64,000 nt of DNA, from contig JAEILZ010000002.1 in the NCBI GenBank assembly GCA_018873225.1, forward strand, positions 5,766,001 through 5,830,000. Direction: 5' to 3'. Shown here piece by piece: positions 52,011-62,095 of this stretch. The notes below the pieces were generated by a model. It saw only the letters and a list, made by a program, of their open reading frames with translations, had not been told where the DNA came from and did no database searches. The stretch is from [Phialemoniopsis] sp. UDSM-2020. Its lineage: Eukaryota > Ascomycota > Sordariomycetes > Thyridiales > Thyridiaceae. Position 1 is the stretch's first letter; each line of letters starts with the position of its first letter. Position numbers and translations under genes: made by a program.

Positions 52011-53760
52011 ATGGCATCGACAACCACAGGAGTAGAGCTTGTTACGCTGACCAAGGACGGAGCTCCGGCGCCCCCGGGCGTTCCGGTCTCCTCCCTCTCC
52101 CAACCGGAGCCGATGCTCCTCGGATCTGACACAACCTCTCCGGTCGTCTCGGACGAGCCCGCAGCCCCAGCCCTCTCCCGTTTCCGCACCGTCGTCATCA
52201 TCTTCCAGCTCTCCGCCATCAACTTTATGAACTCGTGCGTGACCGGCCTCATCACCGTGGCCCTGCCCACCATGACAATCGACCTGAACCTGCCAGAGAA
52301 GCTCGCCCTTTGGCCGGCTTCCGTCGCCAATCTCACCACCGCATCCACTCTCATGCTCGCCGGCGCCGCATCCGATGTCATCGGTCCTCGCACGGTTGAC
52401 ATCGTCGGCTGCTTCCTCACCGGCCTCGCCACCCTCGCCTCCGCCGCGACCAAGACGGGAGAGCAGCTCGTCGGCATGCGCGCTCTCCAGGGCGTCGCCT
52501 TGTCCCTGCATCTCGCCGCTTCAGTGGGTATCCTGACCCAGGCCTTGCCCGCCAGCAAGGCGCGCAATGTCGCATTCGCCTGCCTCGGCCTGAGCCAGCC
52601 CATGGGCTTCTCCTTCGGTCTCGTCATCGGTGGCGTTTTGGTCGACACCACCGGCTGGCGGACTGGCTTCTGGGCTTTTGGTGGCGTCACCCTGGCCCTG
52701 TCCTCTATCGCAATGTGGGCTTTGCCAAGCAACAAGAAGAGCCGCACCTTCGGCCAGGTCATGCAGGAGTGCTGGGACAAGGTCGACTGGGTCGGCGCCG
52801 GACTGGCTTCTACGTTCATGGCACTGTCGTCATACCTCCTTGCGTATGTCGATTCTCCCAACGCCATTTCTCAAGATCTGAAGATCGTTTCACTAACTAG
52901 CATCGTAGTATCCTTAGCGCGGACCCTCAACGTATTCGTGAGGCCGGCAGCATCGTCATCCTGTGTTTGGCTGTCGCTGCGGTCCCCGCGTTCGTCTACT
53001 GGGTTCACCACCGCGTGCAGGCCGGCAAGCCCGCCTTGATCCCCAACTCACTTTGGCAGAACAAGGCATTCACCACAATCTGCGGCACCATCACCCTGTC
53101 TTTCGCGGTCATTGGCTCCATGGAGCTCTTCGCCAGCTTATTGTGAGTCAACCATCTGCGAGGTCAAAATCCCTCATTCCGGATTACTAACCACGCTGCA
53201 CATACAGCTTCCAGGAGATCCAGCACCTCTCCGCCCTGCAAGCCTCCATCCGCATCCTCCCCTCCCTCATCGTAGGCACCCTCCTCAACCTAGGAACAGG
53301 CCTCGTCGTCCACCGCATCCCAGCACTGTGGCTCGTCATCGTCTCGTCTCTCCTCTGCGCCGGTGGCCCCCTCCTCATGGCCGTCATCCAGCCGCAGTGG
53401 ACCTACTGGGCCAACGCCTTCGTCGCTCAGCTCCTGCAGCCCATCAGCGCCGACGTCATGTTCACCGTCGGGCTCATCATCGTCTCCGAGACCTTCTCGG
53501 AGGACAAGCAGAGCCTCGCGGGCGCCGTGTTCAACACGGCCTCGCAGTTCGGGCAGGCGCTGGGTCTGGCTGTCATGCAGATCGTGTCGGCGCTCGTGCG
53601 GCAGGCTGAGGCGCGCAAGGGTGGCGTCAGCGACGACGACGCGCTCTTCGCGGGGTACAAGGCGAGTTTCTGGACCATGTTTTCGTTTATGATCCTGTGC
53701 GTCGCGCTCGGCGCGCTCGGACTCAGAGGTGCGGGCCGAGTAGGTGTCAAGAGGGACTGA
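52011..53760 (+). CDS. MFS transporter, DHA2-type (14-helix drug/toxin exporter)
   Basis: Three exons: 52011-52843, 52909-53142 and 53208-53760; 1620 nt, 539 aa. After a 55-residue cytosolic tail rich in Pro/Ser/Thr, hydrophobic helices begin (VVIIFQLSAINFMNSCVTGLITVALPTM). LMLAGAASDVIGPRTVDIVGC corresponds to the loop 2-3 motif and MRALQGVALSLHLAASVGIL to helix 4; the antiporter motif C region reads GLSQPMGFSFGLVIGGVLVDTTGWRTGFWA, as in fungal DHA2 exporters. C-terminal helices (ISADVMFTVGLIIVSETF, AGAVFNTASQFGQALGLAVMQIV) also match. Expected proton-driven export of a small molecule from the plasma membrane. It starts the 52-64 kb group with an SDR, a bZIP, a scytalone-dehydratase-like protein and an adenylating enzyme, so it may export the group's product. 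Confidence 0.93.
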
Positions 53761-54194
53761 GACTGTCATGGATGGCAAGAGAAGGTGGTCGGCATTGTGT
53801 TGAACTGAAGGGGATAGATAGTATTGGGATTTAGATCTGAATGTGTACATTATCAGGGGACGGAGTAGGAAAAAAGGGAAAAGAACTCGCACCGTGATGA
53901 TTCGAACAGAGGCACCAGGGTGAACAAAAAGTGAAAAAGATGTACAGCAACAAGTGATCGCACTTTGTCAATGGTACCCAGAGTTGGTTTTCGTAGGCCA
54001 AAGTCGTAGACTCCAATCTGGGTGCTCAACCGTTAGGCCAAACACCCCTTGCTGCTGCGAAAGATTCAGTCCTATGATTCACTATAAACCCTCCTCCAGG
54101 GACCTGGGTGCTCCATGCAAATGAAGTATCTGTGCAACCCAGACATCGCAAAGCCCGTCATCGAGTCCAGGCCTCAGCAACAGTCACCCACGCT
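53761..54194. other. Convergent intergenic region with a tRNA-like half
   Basis: 434 bp between the MFS and SDR gene ends. On the minus strand from 54048, a D-arm-like and an anticodon-arm-like hairpin (stem CCAGA/TCTGG) can be drawn, but no proper T-arm or acceptor follows at tRNA distance. No supported gene. Confidence 0.45.
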
Positions 54195-55196
54195 CTACAC
54201 ATTCACCAACCCAACCGAGATATCATACAGCTTCTTGGCCTTGCCCTCGTCATAGGCCCACTCAGCATGGCCGGGGTCGATCAAACCGAACCTTTTCTTG
54301 GCTGGTTCGCTAACTCTGTTGCGCTCCAGGTACTTCCCGCCTCGCCCATCCAGCTCCCGGCTCACAGCAGCCCATACGCTCGTTGACGCCCCCTGTTCGG
54401 CATTCATCATCGACTTCAGGGTAGTCATAACGCCACTGCGTACAAAGATCATGGCGTCAGAGAAGCTAGGCCGCTGCAGCTCTGTCTTGATGCCGCCCGG
54501 ATGCACACTCCATGCGTGGAGTCCCTGCGGGCCATAGCGCCGCTCAATCTCGCTTGCAGTGTACACGTTGGCTAGCTTACTCTGACCGTAGGCAAGAACG
54601 GGATCGTATCGACGCTTCTCCCAGTTCAGGTCAGAGAGGTCCATTGGCGCGTTTCTGTGCGCCGTGGAGGCGACGATGACGACCCGGGAGTGAAAGTCAG
54701 GCGTGGTGGACGCGAGCAGCATAGGTTTGAGGAGCTCAAGAAGGAGGAAATGGGCTAGATGGTTTGTGCCCCAGTGCAATTCGAAGCCGTCCTTCGTCTT
54801 GCCCTCCGGTACATGGCGGATGCCAGCGTTCTCGATCAGGATGTTGAGCTTGTCGGTCTTGGCCTTGAGCTCGGCAACGCATTTGTGGACGCTGTCGAAA
54901 GCCTCGAGGTCGAGGTGGAGGAGCTGAACTTGGTCACCGTCGAGGATGTCACCGAGTGCACTCCTGGCTTTGTCCAGGTTGCGCGCCGTGACGAAGAGAG
55001 TGATGCCAGTGGCTTTCATTGCCCGTGCGGTCTCGATGCCGAGCCCCGAGGAGCAGCCGGTGATGAGTGCGGCTTTGCCGACAAGATTGCCTTCCCTTCG
55101 CTCATCTTGGACAATCTGTAGAGCGGTAGGCCTGGCATCACCCGGACCGTTCGGCTTGAGATGGGCTGCTGTGTATTTGGAAGTTGTGTTATCCAT
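54195..55196 (-). CDS. Short-chain dehydrogenase/reductase (retinol-dehydrogenase/WW-oxidoreductase-like)
   Basis: Intronless, 333 aa from the ATG at 55196 (an in-frame ATG at 55220 would add eight residues). NAD(P)-dependent reductase: TGCSSGLG at 46-53, ENAG at 122-125 (Glu in place of the usual first Asn), Asn145 in WGTNHLAHF, Ser177 in VASTAH, Tyr203 and Lys207 in YGQSK, then HPGGIKTELQRP. The extended C-terminus with ASTSVWAAVSRELDGRGGKYLERN is typical of fungal retinol-dehydrogenase-like SDRs found in secondary-metabolite clusters. The Arg in TARNLDK favours NADPH. A TATATAA element is placed at 55327-55335. Located between the DHA2 exporter and the bZIP gene; a tailoring step in the 52-64 kb group is plausible but not shown. 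Confidence 0.93.
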   Translation of the reverse strand: MDNTTSKYTAAHLKPNGPGDARPTALQIVQDERREGNLVGKAALITGCSSGLGIETARAMKATGITLFVTARNLDKARSALGDILDGDQVQLLHLDLEAFDSVHKCVAELKAKTDKLNILIENAGIRHVPEGKTKDGFELHWGTNHLAHFLLLELLKPMLLASTTPDFHSRVVIVASTAHRNAPMDLSDLNWEKRRYDPVLAYGQSKLANVYTASEIERRYGPQGLHAWSVHPGGIKTELQRPSFSDAMIFVRSGVMTTLKSMMNAEQGASTSVWAAVSRELDGRGGKYLERNRVSEPAKKRFGLIDPGHAEWAYDEGKAKKLYDISVGLVNV

Positions 55197-55721
55197 TTCT
55201 CCTGTATACCTGGATGGCAAAAAATGACTGTGATGCTTGTTTGAGGAGACTAGAAGGCAGTAATGATCACTAATGACTTGTTGACCAAAGGTGGCATGTC
55301 TAGTCAGTAGAGTCTCGAGATTTAGGTTTATATAAGATTCTTCCCATGACTTGAATGCCTCTGTTCGAGATGGATTAACACGAAGCTGGACTCGATGTTA
55401 GCGGTTGTCAGCTAGAATAGCCATTTCTGGTTAGTTGGTATGACATAGGTCCCTCTAACCATATTATGGATATGTTCAAGTAATGTACAGGCCGGGACCA
55501 ACCTGTGATGAACCCACTTGCATCGTCAAGCTCGCGCAAACGTGAGAAAGGTGCGTGCATGCCTCCATCTTAGCCAACCCCTTATCTCCGAACAATACCG
55601 GCTCATACCACCATCATCACCACCAAGCCCGATCCGGTTTAGTTTTGTCAGCCATTTGCATGCGCTACTGTCAGCCGCCCAAATATCTCCATTGGGCCAA
55701 AGTTTGTCAGCCGTGAAGTTC
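55197..55721. promoter_or_regulatory. Divergent promoter, SDR / bZIP
   Basis: 525 bp. It contains a TATA-like element at about 55327-55335 for the SDR gene. The bZIP reading frame stays open back to 55518, so its true start could lie inside this region. Confidence 0.45.
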
Positions 55722-56912
55722 ATGCTTCTTCAACCTGCCATGCTGCCGCTCCCATTCTGGACAGCAGCCTCCTTGGCCGCTGCAAAGAACTTCGACATAG
55801 TCGAAGACAAGTTTGATTTATGGCATCGTTCAAGACCTTCCGACTTGTTCCGACAGGTGACGCGGTTAGTACAAGCGATTGCGGCTCACACGCGGTAGGC
55901 TAACTTTCTTCGCGCAGACCCGTACTGAGCAGGACGAATGGTCGGGCATAAGTGACGTCAAGGAGCGAAAGAAGCGCCAGAATAGAATTAACCAAAGAGC
56001 AGCGCGTGAGTATCTCTTTGGTCATCTTTACAGCACCTGGGAGTTTCTCACAATCCTCTGACTGTAGGGCGCCGGCAGCGACTCGGTCAAGTCCGAGATG
56101 AAGCACCTAACCCCGTTGGACCAGACGCAACGAAGCAGCCAACGAAGATATCATCGTGCACAACTAGCTTGAGCAGAAGTAGCCGCCAACTTGTCACCAG
56201 ACAACAAACCAGCATCTATTCTCCGCTTACACGCGACTCTCAGCTCTTGCACGTCATCGCACTCAATGTCTCGCGAGCGATCCTGACAAACTATGTCATT
56301 ATTTCCTCCGTCCCGCTTACGACCTCTCGATTCTGCTCTGTAAAGCGTGTGTTGAGCCTACCACCTACGTTAGAGGTACTTCCCGGGCCAACAACGACCA
56401 CACTTGGCAGCGCTGTCTTGCCGCCGTACTTGATGCCGACTCAGATGCAGCAACAGATCCCGCACTTTGGCTGGGTTGACCTTTTCCCCTCTCCTCAGCT
56501 GCGAGATAACCTCATCATAGCTTTGAATACGTATGATATCGACGAAGATGTTTTTATGATGGATCTGCTGGGGGATGCATTCGAAGCTCTTTGCGGTGGA
56601 GCGGAAGAGGAGAATACCCCTGAACCAGCCGTCCAGCCCAGGTGTGAAATCATCACTCTCGCGGATGGAGGCGCACCAATGCCAAATGATTTCATAAACC
56701 ATGGAGAGGTTGTGCCAGGCATAATAATGTCGCGGACAGCAGAGCCAGGTCTCATTTCATGGTCAGATCCATGGGATATCTCTGGCTGGGAAGTTACGGA
56801 AGAGTTCGCGAGGAAATGGGGTTTTCTGCTTCGAGGCTGTCGAGATGTCATTAGTGCTGCAAATGTCTGGAGGGAGCGACGCGGTGATGAGCCCTTGTGT
56901 GTTAGTGTATGA
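55722..56912 (+). CDS. bZIP transcription factor with DUF3425-type C-terminal domain
   Basis: Three exons: 55722-55856, 55918-56005 and 56068-56912; 1068 nt, 355 aa from the ATG at 55722 (55740 and 55518 are alternatives). The conserved DEWSGISDVKERKKRQNR followed by INQRAARRRQRLGQ (about residues 51-80) is the basic region of the fungal Yap-like/DUF3425 bZIP group; it is only complete after splicing the intron 56006-56067. No long leucine zipper follows, which is common in this group. The C-terminal DUF3425-like part has HFGWVDLFPSPQLRDNLI, DEDVFMMDLLGD, LISWSDPWDISGWEVTEEFARKWGFLLRG in pieces. Expected nuclear regulator. Its position next to the scytalone-dehydratase-like gene (230 bp downstream) suggests local control. 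Confidence 0.88.
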
Positions 56913-57142
56913 TATGCCTAGCATGAAGAGAGACATGGTATTCGCTTAGATATTTGAAGATCGTGGCGGATCCCGTTGCCGCTTCTAGACAGGAACGTAG
57001 CCGAATACCCCACATGATTCGCCCGAACTGCGTGTTTTCTATGCCAAGAATTTTAGTCCCACGAAGCTTAAAAGAACACCCCGTCCCTCGGTTGGCACGA
57101 TCTTGCTCAGTCACCATCAAGATAACACTTGTCCTGACCACG

Positions 57143-57790
57143 ATGGCACCGAGTAAAGTTGCCCCGGAAGGTGAGGTCTCGTTCCCTTATCTGGACATGC
57201 CTAGTCTGACGCTTTGCAAGATGCTTTGGAGTTTGGCGCCATCGCCTTTGAGTGGGGTGATAGCTACGACACGAAGGTCTGTTGTCGATGTGAGAGGCCT
57301 GTCATTCTACCTGAACTGACGTGCCGTAGGACTGGGACCGCCTTGCCAACATTCTGGCACCAGAGCTAGTGGTATGTCGCTCCTGGCCTATACTATGCAA
57401 CACTTTCAAGACCTAACGTATAGAATACAGGTTGACTACATGAACGTCATCGGGCAGAAGTGGGACGCGATGCCAGCCAAGGACTTCGTGGCCATGGTCA
57501 GTGATCGTGGGTTCGTAGGAGACCCCCTCGTGTCGACACAGCATTTCATCGGAGCCTCCAAATATAAAAAGATCTCGGACGTTGAGGCCATTGGGACTCA
57601 CCAGCTTCGAGCAGCGCACCAGCGATATACTGGCGAAGACAGGAAGACGGTTGAGGCAAAGGGACACAGCCACGCGGTCATGCAATTCACCTACAAGGAA
57701 ATTGGAAGCGAGTGGAAGCTTTCTGGTCTCAAGCCGACAGTTTACTGGAACGAGCATGAGTTTGAGAATATTTTCAAGGGCTCTAAGTAG
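57143..57790 (+). CDS. Scytalone-dehydratase-like protein (altered active site)
   Basis: Four exons: 57143-57157 (weakest), 57205-57276, 57330-57371 and 57431-57790; 489 nt, 162 aa. NTF2-like fold. Scytalone dehydratase removes water from scytalone/vermelone in DHN-melanin synthesis. The alignment to the classical enzyme runs with a constant offset of four: Tyr26 (Tyr30), Asp27 (Asp31), Tyr46 (Tyr50), His81 (His85, in TQHFIG) and His106 (His110, in HQLRAAHQRY) are kept. But Ala125 replaces Ser129 and Met127 replaces Asn131. So fold and His/Tyr/Asp set remain while two substrate-pocket residues are lost; a different dehydratase/cyclase substrate is likely. The first intron has a weak donor (GTTGCC), so the N-terminal five residues are uncertain. 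It converges on the Zn2Cys6 gene with 49 bp between stops. Confidence 0.87.
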
Positions 57791-57839
57791 TACGCTGGAT
57801 GTTTGAAAGACTGAAATCAAAGAACTTCATCCCGTTGCG

Positions 57840-59549
57840 TTAACTTGAACCACTGTTATGGTAGCTGAGCATAACTTTCTCGATGACGTTGGTCGCATCT
57901 TGTTCCAGCTGTACGCTGCTGGCCATCTCCTCCCGATTGATCATGACTGGCCTGATGTTAAAATCGTCTATCGTCAACAGTGACAAGTCGTGTACAGCCG
58001 GATGCAAGCAATAGGAGGATGCTCCATGCGGGGAACCGGCGTGCAATGTCAGAAGCCGGTCCCAGAGCACAATCATCCACCAGATTCGACGCCATAGCTG
58101 TCTGTCCTCCTCTGACAGAACATGAAACGTGCTGGGATTGTTCATCCCTAGCTTCAGAGCAGTGGACGCCGCCACGCCGTGCCAGAATCTAGCGTCACGG
58201 TCGCCTTCCAGAGTATCCCGTAGAGACCAGGTTCCAAAAGAGAGGAGTATGCAGGATTGGATAAGCGACACCCTGTCTGTACAAGTATCGAAATCATAAA
58301 GAAGCTGTAGTTATGCCTGTCAATCAAAGTTTACTCATGGACTCGGCGCAAGAAGACTTACCCTTGCGCGCTGAAGCATTTCCAATTGAGCGCTGCTCAG
58401 GGTATCGTAACCTGCCATCCGGAGAATCTCAGTGTCGACATATTTCATTGCTGAGAAGATTACGGCTTGGTAGAGCAGGTGTGCAATACCTGATGACTCC
58501 TGAGCCGACTCATCCCGTAGTTGAGCTTGCGAAGCGCCATGAGCCACTGTCGATATGAACTGGTGAATGTTTAGGACCGGCATCACGCTATGAACATGCC
58601 GAACAAATCGATGGAGTAGATGCGCCTGGAATGTAGGCGGTGGTCGTACCAATGCCTGGCGGCACTGTAGATATGCCAGTGCGGCTTGGTCGAGAGTGGC
58701 AGGTAGAGGTTGAAAGATAGAGAGCGACGGAGGATTCGCATCCTCTGTAATCACACTTGATCCCGATGTGCTCGTGGCATAGGAGCTCGAAGGGCTCCAT
58801 GTATTGGCGTGCTCTGTAGACGTGGGTGCATGCGTTGCGTCAGCCGTCAGGAACTTCTGTCCGCTTGTGTCTGCGTCTGCGTGGCTCGTTTGAAGCGGGA
58901 AATCCGGGCCGAAGTCATCGAAAGGGAGGTACTCCTGGAAAGCCGCGATCTCTACGCAAGCTAAGCTCAGCCTGTCGAGGGTAGGTTGTTCGCTGTTTGT
59001 TTGATGCTCCCTAACCGCGCTCCGCGCTTCGACGGGCTGGGTTGCTTGGGTCACCTGAGTTGATTGACGACCCATCGCTTGTTGATACTCCTTAGCTTGT
59101 TGATTTGCAGTGAAGAGACGTTTCTGGAGTGCCCTGTCCAAAAGTCAGTGGCACGTTGAAGAGCACCTTTTGTCCACAAAAGCTTACCGCTGCCGTTGTG
59201 TCAACGGCATCACACATTGGATACCAAACTCCTCACAGTTCGAGCAGGGAAATCCCGGCCGTAGAGTAATACAGCGGACTTTCCGACTGTGGCAATCCAG
59301 ACATGCTCGTGGCGATCTGCGTCGGAAGGGCCGCGTTCGACCGCCCTTTCGCTGGTCTTTCTTCTCCGCTGTCGCCTGCTTCTGAGCGGATTCTCCAACG
59401 TTCCGTGCGTTCCCTGACCCGTTTGATTGTTCTTCCATGGTTGTTGGCGTGCAGTTGGCTGAGCACGTTTCCTCAGGGATGGTAGCCAGAGACATGATGT
59501 CCGCCTCGCGCAGGCGGTAAACTTCGGCTAATTCGGCTAACTGCGGCAT
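57840..59549 (-). CDS. Zn2Cys6 transcription factor with Fungal_trans domain, short C-terminus
   Basis: Three exons (59549-59188, 59133-58362, 58304-57840), 1599 nt, 532 aa. Zinc cluster Cys83, 86, 93, 102, 105 and 112 (CLDCHSRKVRC, eight residues, then CSNCEEFGIQC), preceded by a basic stretch RTRPFRRRSPR. The middle domain matches the fungal-specific (Fungal_trans/PF04082) region of cutinase-transcription-factor-1beta-like proteins: LLHRFVRHVHSVMPVLNIHQF, GIAHLLYQAVIFSAMKYVD, RARLLYDFDTCTDRVSLIQ in pieces, then ARFWHGVAASTALKLGMN and LWRRIWWMIVLWDRLL. Family members usually continue for several hundred residues; this one stops soon after, 49 bp from the neighbouring gene, so the C-terminus may be truncated. 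Nuclear regulator, targets unknown. Start at 59549; 59495 is an alternative. Confidence 0.9.
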
Positions 59550-62095
59550 AGCGTCGACATCGACTCTGGGTGAATGGATGTCTGTGAATGGCGGCTTAAA
59601 GACGTTTATAGGATACCGTTAAAGACCCCTGGATCTAGCGATGCTTTGGCAACACACTCGAGTCTAATCCAACCTTGTAGCTTTTAACAATTTGTCGTGG
59701 TCGTTCCTGGGTATTCTTCGGCCCCCTCACCCCCACTTCGCACGCAGGTCGATTTAGATGTTGAACCGGATCCGTTGCTTTCAAGCTTCCAACGATAGTG
59801 CACTCCGGCAATAAGCTCTCATAACAAGTATACAATACTACCGTGACGAGAGATCCGTGGTTGTAGCCATGAGAGGTCGCCGAATGGCGGGGCATCAAGG
59901 CGCGTCCTCATTATGTAGCGACGCGACTGTGTGGAGATATTGGAGAAAGTGTTTGGAGAAACTAAGGCTTCTCCACAATCCTGGGAGAGGCTAAAGCCGC
60001 CAAGACTTCTTATCAGACTTGACGTCGCGTTAACACTGGTCGAGTGCCGAATTCATTCAACTGCACAAGTGCGATAGTAAAGTAATATCTGCTCCGGGCT
60101 AGAAAGTACAACATGATAGATGGCTTGGTCTGATGAAGATGATATCTACTGAGTCAGTAAGACACCAGCCAGCCTGTCACGCAATCCAGTACTGGATAGA
60201 TGCTAAATCTACAGATCGTAGGGCCTATATCGAGGCATGGATCGAAGATATAGAATCTTCAACCCAAAGTCTTGGTTGTAAACCTTGGCCGCGTTCTATG
60301 AGATGATCACAATCAATCGACTTGCCTCTAGGTAATACCACTAATTCCGACACAGTACATCAACACAGTCAATACAATACAACGAACACGATACCCATGT
60401 CTGAAGACACACTGACAGTTCCTGGTACTTGAAAACACAGAGATAGTATCTACTATGGCCACCCCGGGCTCGAAGGCTTGGCCTGTGTTGACCGCGCGTG
60501 CGGATGTCCTGTTCATGATGCAATTCCGATGCCAGTATCGACCCCTCTCCACTACCAAGCGCGATACCACTACTGTTTGGCATGCCCGAGCTCCTTCGGA
60601 TGATCTGTGTAGCATTGGCCACACGCGTTAGTCTACGTAGCGTGTGATATTTATGCAATGCAAGATGGCGGAGTCACGGGCCCTTGGATCAGCCTAGTGG
60701 CCGTTATAAAAAGCTTGTTGGTCCTGTGCTAAACTTAGCCTTCCCAACATCCTGTGCCCTCAACACGATTGATCACAGTATCAATAATATTTCTCCTTTG
60801 GTCTTTATATTGTCGTCGTGTAACAGCTACTGACTTCCCTTCTGAGCTGTTGTCGGCGAGTCCGCTGATCAGTTGGGCGCCCATGCTTGCCGCGCTCCCT
60901 CCGAGTAGGCTATCAGCCCTACGGTGGTCAGCGGCGTCGTCACCCCATACGAGCAGTTAGCTTGCTCCTCTCTGCCATTGGGTCAGCCCGTGAACATCAA
61001 TCCTAGTTTGGAGCCCAAACACCGGTGTTTGTGCGGGGAAATAAAACCTGCCATGCATTGACCGCGACTTCAGGGTCTCGGTGGAAATGAGCACGGCTCA
61101 GGCTAATACCGAAGCACATGCAGCTCCCACAACGGCAGTTGACAGGTAGAATCCCGGACAGCTCTCGGATATCCGCTCGCATTGAAAGAGGTCTAGCGGC
61201 GTCCCCATCCAATCCGGTGCTTTTGCGCTTTGCCACAGACCACAGCCCCAGATGCCCAACGCAGTAGCGTATGCCATCCGAGGCCCTGGAGTACCAGAAC
61301 ATTGCATCTACCTTTCGGTCTCCAGCGATTTTTGATCGCGTAAACAAATAATCTTTAGGTTACATCTGCATTGCACGTGTGTCCAAGGGTGTTCCGCTTT
61401 TCACCATTTCTATTTGCCAATACTGTAACACCAGCTCCGAGAACACGAGATAGCGGAAAGCGGCCGCTCCGAGCGACACTTTCAGAAGTGTTAAAATCTT
61501 GAGGTCACAAACGCCTCACCCGGAGCCAAGGATTCGACAGGATACGGAATACGGTAGAGCGGAAGCACGCCTTGTTATGGGCAAGGCCAGGTGGGCAACT
61601 GGGGCAGCCCGCCCTAGTGCTGACTACAACCACACAATGCCACATCTTCCCAAGGTGGAATCTGAAACCAGACGAAAGTGGAGTTTTGCGGCCGCTGAAC
61701 CTTACCGATACAAGGTTTACCGTAAATCTTACACCGCCTGAGCTGAGTTGGACAGCCATCTAGGCCAGCGGACGTGTTGCTTTTGTATGGAGTCAGAATT
61801 CTGCCAACACACATGCAACACATACGTTCAGTACGATGAATAATCCTGGATCCCTCTCATGAGTTTTATTTTCCAGAGAGGGCAATAATGTGAAGTGGAG
61901 TCACAGAGAGGATCTGGAAGTGCGGTTCGCGTCCTTGTGGAGTCTCTCTGGAAATAAGCATGCTTACGCCATGTCAGAGATCGGCATCCCCATACAACGA
62001 GTTATTTATCCTTATTTAAACCCTCTACGCCGCCGACGCTCTTCGCCAAGACTAGGTCTCAACACGAACGCAACTCTGCTCCGGTCTTTGACAAC
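59550..62095. other. Long divergent intergenic region, no supported gene
   Basis: 2.55 kb between the Zn2Cys6 start and the adenylating-enzyme start. Several short reading frames exist on both strands. One at about 60754-60960 has a hydrophobic leader and a TATAAA-like sequence near 60705 but no ATG. Nothing else recognised. Confidence 0.5.

Noticed and set aside
51981..52867. Minus-strand frames antisense to the DHA2 transporter
   Set aside because: Shadows of GC-ending codons; no domain, while the sense gene splices correctly.
53884..54048. Intron-containing tRNA-Ser on the minus strand
   Set aside because: The implied anticodon GGA is unusual for a eukaryotic Ser tRNA, the T-arm does not pair, and total length is far too great.
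60754..60960. Possible small secreted protein with hydrophobic leader
   Set aside because: No ATG (starts only at GTG), no continuation after splicing and no recognisable cysteine pattern.
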